The translations under genes were made by a program, and so were the position numbers. From Agrypnia vestita (taxonomy: Eukaryota > Arthropoda > Insecta > Trichoptera > Phryganeidae), in assembly GCA_016648135.1 (NCBI GenBank), contig JADDOH010000514.1, forward strand, positions 62,001 to 126,000: 64,000 nt of DNA. Reading direction: 5' to 3'. Numbering within the stretch: position 1 is the first letter of the stretch; each line of letters starts with the position of its first letter. Below the pieces are notes generated by a model. The model saw nothing but the letters and a program-made list of their open reading frames with translations, was not told where the DNA came from and searched no databases. Below are positions 59,450 to 64,000 of this stretch, in pieces.

Positions 59450-62400
59450 TTGTTTTCAGTGTCCTGTTGGTATATTTTCCTGTTAGAAATATTTTATCAG
59501 GGCTCAAAGTTTGTAGAAATTGTATTTGTATTGGTTTAATTTCCATGTCAAAGTAGTTAGCAGCGCGTATTGTCAAATTAATTGTCCAATATGGGTCCGG
59601 TTTTGGTATCGCCTAGCGTTGGTCACAACTCTATTATCGAATCAATTGTAGAAAGGCTTTTTGTGTTGTTTATAGTTATTTGATTTAATTTGCTGTTCAG
59701 AAAACTTAGCTTTGTTCTAAATGAAGCGTGATCTAATAGAAGGCTGTCACCACACTGAGAATACTATGTCGGTAATTTCATTTCCAATTGGTCCAATTAT
59801 CAATTAGCATTAATCTGTCGCACTGATGGATCTATTTATGAGTTGTCAATAATATTTATTTTTACTGACTATTATTTTATTGTATCTCAATTATTGAACT
59901 CGCGATTATCTCCGAGTGGCAAGACCGGGCCTAATTAAAATAAAAATGTATTTTTGAAAATATACCAGTTAACATAATTAATAACTTTTGGCAATGTAAT
60001 TTTTTTTTTTTTTACTGTATTATTTTATAGTTCAAAACAAATTATGTATGTATTATATAAGTTAAAAAGTACGATATGTATGTGAAAGTACATGATCCGA
60101 CTCACATAGTACCATCACCGTGATGCATTGTCACTTTGTAAAATAAAATATTATAAGGAATTCCACCATCTAAATACGGAAACATCTCACTTTTCCTTGT
60201 GAAGCTGATTCCAAATAAATATATATTTTTTCATGCATTAGCGATACAAATAACACCTTATTTACATTAAAATTAACTGTGGACAACCATTCTAAGTATA
60301 AAATAAGTGGAATTCCTTACTACGCTAAGTTTGCATCTTTCGGCAAATGTAAGATTATTTGATTTTGTGGAATCCTTATCCGACATTAATTAACTGTTTT
60401 GGAGGCTATTATTTAGAAATTTATCAAGATAGATATTTGTTACAATAAAATGAAGTTTTTCCTTGGTAGCCTTTAATCTAGAACGCCACAATGCCACAAT
60501 AAGTTGCATTTCTTCACAAGTGTGATTATCATGTAGCCACGTTTCAATACTGTTGAAAACAATAAATATTATACCTGGTGAATGCACAAAAACTTATATG
60601 CTTGTAATATATTATAAAATGTGTTGTGATAGTTGCTTACCTCCAAATTCCTTTACAAATTATTACAAGACATTTTTATTTCATAATTTTAGTCTTCACA
60701 CAGTAAGTCCTTTATACGCGATCCTTCAACTTTAAAAAATATGAGCGTCCGTGTCCAATTGCTTAAATAAATTCAAAATTGTATTGGAATTTCATATTTG
60801 GCGGCAGCACGTAAGATTAGTTTGTTTCTGTTGTTTATCGGCGTGCGGGAGCCACGCTTCCAGCGATGTGTCGCCTTCCCGAACAACTGAGTGTGCCCTT
60901 GGGTGACGTTACATTTTGTTCGATTACCGCGCAATTCATTTTAACCCCAGCTTTGAAGAATATCGGATGTTAAGCGCAAGAACAGCGATGTTGGAGCTGG
61001 TAGTGCTAAGATTTTTGTCTGATACAATAAATTCTGAAGACCCAGGCTAACTTTGTTGGACTTGCGAAGAGCTTTCAGAGGACTTACTGTATATTAAATA
61101 TTATCCATCGCAGAATGAGAAATCTAGTTGACACATTTCGTCTAACAGGTAGTTTTCATCTAACATGATTGGTAATGTTTTACAATTTAGAGTAAAAGCC
61201 TGTTACTACGCATACGTTGAAAGACACGGGGAAACGCGCCGCTTACTTTATAATGTATCCATGTTAAACATTTTCAGTATTGTTTCTATTTTTTGTAGTA
61301 CATACGTTGCTGACCGTAATGGGCTTTTACAACATCACTTATTACCCAGAATATGTTTCTGTAATATCTGATCTCTTTATCACGTCTCGGGTAATGGACT
61401 AATCAATGTGAAAAGGCTTTTGACATAATTGGATTCTTCCGAGATATTTGATTGTAGATATGTAATTTTTTTTTTGTAAAGCTTGTCTATAGTCTTCATT
61501 GTGTTTTCAGAACTTAAAATATCAAAGGTTCCTTTACGCCGTCTTGAGGTGTTGTTATCCCGATTGAGTTGGATCAGATTGTTGCGGGTTCAGATTAATA
61601 CGCTCACACTGTTGCGTGTGCGTGTCACGCTACCAAACTGTCCTCTCCCCTCATCTGCTAATATATTTTAATGACCATTTTTGATTACTACGATAACAAT
61701 CAATTTATTCACATTAAATCAATGGTGTATGTTAAAATTGTACAAAATAATTTATGAGTTGTATTTTCTCAATGAAGGGTGAAATGAAATCGACAAATGA
61801 TTTTTCAAATCGTCCCCGAGCTGACAGAAAATTAGTAGTAAACGATGAGGGTGATTTTACGAACAGGGTTATGAATTATATTGGATTCAGACTTTTGGAG
61901 GGAAATTAGAAATGTTTACCAACTAGATATCTTAATAATTAATATTGTTATTTTGTATTGGTGATATTTTGTATGATGGACAAATTGTAGTTTGCTGGAA
62001 TCACTCACTAAGTCAGTTACTGAGACATGAGGAATATACATAATATTATAGTCTTTAAATATTGTCAAGAATTATATATATTATATATAGCACATATTAT
62101 ACATAATATTGTAGGGGGTCTGTCACTATATGTACGGCAACCCTTGTATGAACCGTTTTTTGTGGCTTCTCCATTGTGCTTATGTTATTGTATACATTGA
62201 TCACGTTGTTGTTCAGTCAACTAGGTATAAGTACATCGAGTGGATGCTGAGAGCAAAGCACTTCTACCGAGTTCCTGTCTGCTGTTGGAGAATATTTTCC
62301 TTTCTGATCTGTGCCAAACTCTATTTGTTCTTTATTTTTAGAATTTGCAATCGGCTCGGCTAAAGTAGAACGAGAACGATATTTGATGTGAGTATTAGCT

Positions 62401-63500
62401 CGATTAAGAGGTCTCCGACGGACATTAGCGTCTTTATCAAAAGTTGCAAAATTGTGATTATTAGTTTCGCCTACAATGTAGATCAATTTTCTATTTTATT
62501 ATTTTTGTGTTTCGCTGTAGCTAATATTCTTATATTTATTCTAGTCATATTATAGTGCTTGGCATTTTTCAATTCTTTGATATCGATTCCTTTCCCGGTT
62601 AATGTCTTATTTTTTTTTTTTTTTTACTTTTGTTTTCGGATCTCGGTAAACGCAATATCAGTTTACTTCGGTATAACTCACACGTTAAAATCCTTGTTAA
62701 TCAACTTTGTACGAGTCGGTGATATTAAGCAGTCACCTTTCATGAAATGTATTTCTTAAAAAATTTAATACGCTTGAAATGATTATATACAAGGGAGTCT
62801 GAAATTATACACAATATATTTTTGAAATCAATATCAACAATGGTAAGAAAGTTATTGTCTGCATAACTAATGTTAAATAAAAATGTCTGTAATCTCGGAA
62901 AGATTCCAGCCGAGAAATGCACAACTTCCACCGCTTCCTTCATTTGCTTGCGGCAGTCGAAGTGGATGTTGATCCTCTCAAAATGTTTTTGAAAGGACCA
63001 TCAGTGGATGAAAATTCAAGATGGTGTAGTCTGACCATTATTGAATGTTGACCCTGTAGAGTATGAAACTAAACAAAATTCGGCGCTGCACTTTTCCCTC
63101 AGTGTGTCGAGGTCTGAATTTATTTTGGCAATGTGGCATTTTTCAATTTCATAATCTGGTGGCTCCATTTTAATTTGATTTCATTCCCTGATACACCCTC
63201 AGCCCACAACAAACAGAATGTTGGACTTTCTCTTCTATTATGCGTGTAGAAAGTGAAATTGCCATGTCATTATAGATGACACAATAATTGGCTGCCCAAG
63301 AGTGACAACAATAAATGTAAAAATGCATTGTGTATAATTTGAGACTAACATTGAACCTCGAAATGCGTAATACACTCACTCACATAATTTTGTGTTGTGG
63401 TACATCTAAGGAGGATATTTCGCAGTGCTGTAAACATGTTGATAGAGAAAGTAAAATTGGAACTTGCGTAGAAGGTGCTTTGTAGGTGTGAGAGTGCGAG
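59450..63500. other. Downstream stretch with no coding exon recognised
   Basis: It may include transportin 3' UTR. Candidate polyadenylation signals (AATAAA) occur near 60147, 60216, 60766 and 61028. A GC-richer patch at 60800-61010 has no convincing frame. A roughly 60-bp self-complementary AT tract lies near 62040-62110. Confidence 0.4.
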
Positions 63501-63601
63501 GTGTGAGTGTATAGTTATCATTATCATCTAGTGTAAGCTCCCCCTCCCGTCCTGCCTGGCAGAGACTTCTGGCTCCCCTCCCTGTAACTAGTGCCAACCG
63601 G

Positions 63602-63880
63602 CCTCGGTGTGCTGTAGAGCATCGGGCATGCGAGTGTGTGTGGATGAAGAGAGACTTGTGATAGCGTCGCGGACGGTCGTGAGCCCCGCGGCTCCCGTCT
63701 CGGTACAATCCCCACTGTCGCCGGTGTGTTGCGGAACGGTGCGAGCCCCGCGGCTCCCGTTTGGGCGCGAGCACGCCGCCGCCAGTGTACTGCGGTATGG
63801 CACGGGCCACGCGCGCGGAGAGACTTGTGATAGCGTCGCGGACGGTCGTGAGCCCCGCGGCTCCCGTCTCTCGGGACTTC
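63602..63880. repeat. GC-rich block with internal direct repeats
   Basis: A 53-bp sequence starting GAGAGACTTGTGATAGCGTC occurs without a mismatch at 63649-63701 and 63818-63870. GAGCCCCGCGGCTCCCGT occurs three times (63681, 63743, 63850) and a looser CGGTGTGTTGCGG-type motif three times. Composition shifts sharply from the AT-rich flanks. Open frames of about 100 codons exist on both strands, as expected for GC-rich DNA with few stops, and none is recognisable. Confidence 0.75.
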
Positions 63881-64000
63881 TCAGTACAATCCTCACTAAT
63901 AGGTAGACTTGTTTATGTAAATGTTTATTTATACGGTTTATTAAATCCCTCGTTTTTATTAGTCCCCCCTTTGAAAAGAAATGTATATTTTTTTAAGTGG

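Noticed and set aside
63406..63906. Several 60-134 codon frames on both strands in the GC-rich block
   Set aside because: They overlap on both strands, follow the direct repeats and show no domain. Stop codons are simply rare in GC-rich DNA.

Overview
The window is a stretch of an AT-rich, repeat-dense animal genome, almost certainly from an insect. Genes are split by GT-AG introns, exons are richer in G+C at third codon positions than the introns, no bacterial-style operons are present, and palindromic runs such as GTAGGTACCTAC, common in some lepidopteran and aphid genomes, recur. I cannot fix the order from the sequence alone. Two protein-coding genes are well supported, both on the + strand.

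Gene 1 (23832-27401) is a five-exon F-box/WD-repeat gene of the FBXW9 type (443 codons). Gene 2 (35981-57953) is a complete 15-exon transportin-1/2 (karyopherin-beta2) gene of 888 codons. All its exon junctions can be placed in phase, and there is a probable further intron just after the stop codon. The first 121 bases may hold the end of a third gene that I cannot identify.

Most of the rest is mobile-element debris. 1-23 kb: a mosaic of 5'-truncated non-LTR retrotransposon ends (RTE-like and others, several with target-site duplications), foldback/MITE elements flanked by TA or TTA/TAA, and two near-full-length copies (10915-12251 and 18458-19792, opposite orientation) of a roughly 1.34 kb DNA transposon derivative. 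That derivative carries the 5' end of a spliced transposase gene and two older MITEs nested inside it. 27.4-36 kb: the intergenic region, with a pogo-like element, a decayed mariner and an RTE end. The transportin introns hold a 143-bp MITE, an R1-like fragment, several pogo-like relics, a nest of elements in the 7.5-kb intron 10, a tRNA-derived SINE, and in intron 14 a 100-bp insertion with a hammerhead-ribozyme-like core between 13-bp direct repeats. 58-64 kb: no clear coding exon; it holds repeats and, at the right end, a small GC-rich block with internal direct repeats.

The two genes act in different pathways (substrate selection for ubiquitylation; nuclear import of PY-NLS cargo), and nothing in the window suggests they work together. 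The points most worth a second look are the hammerhead-like insertion, the doubly nested transposon pair, the exactly sized MITE families and the GC-rich terminal repeat block. All calls come from reading the sequence, with no database search.
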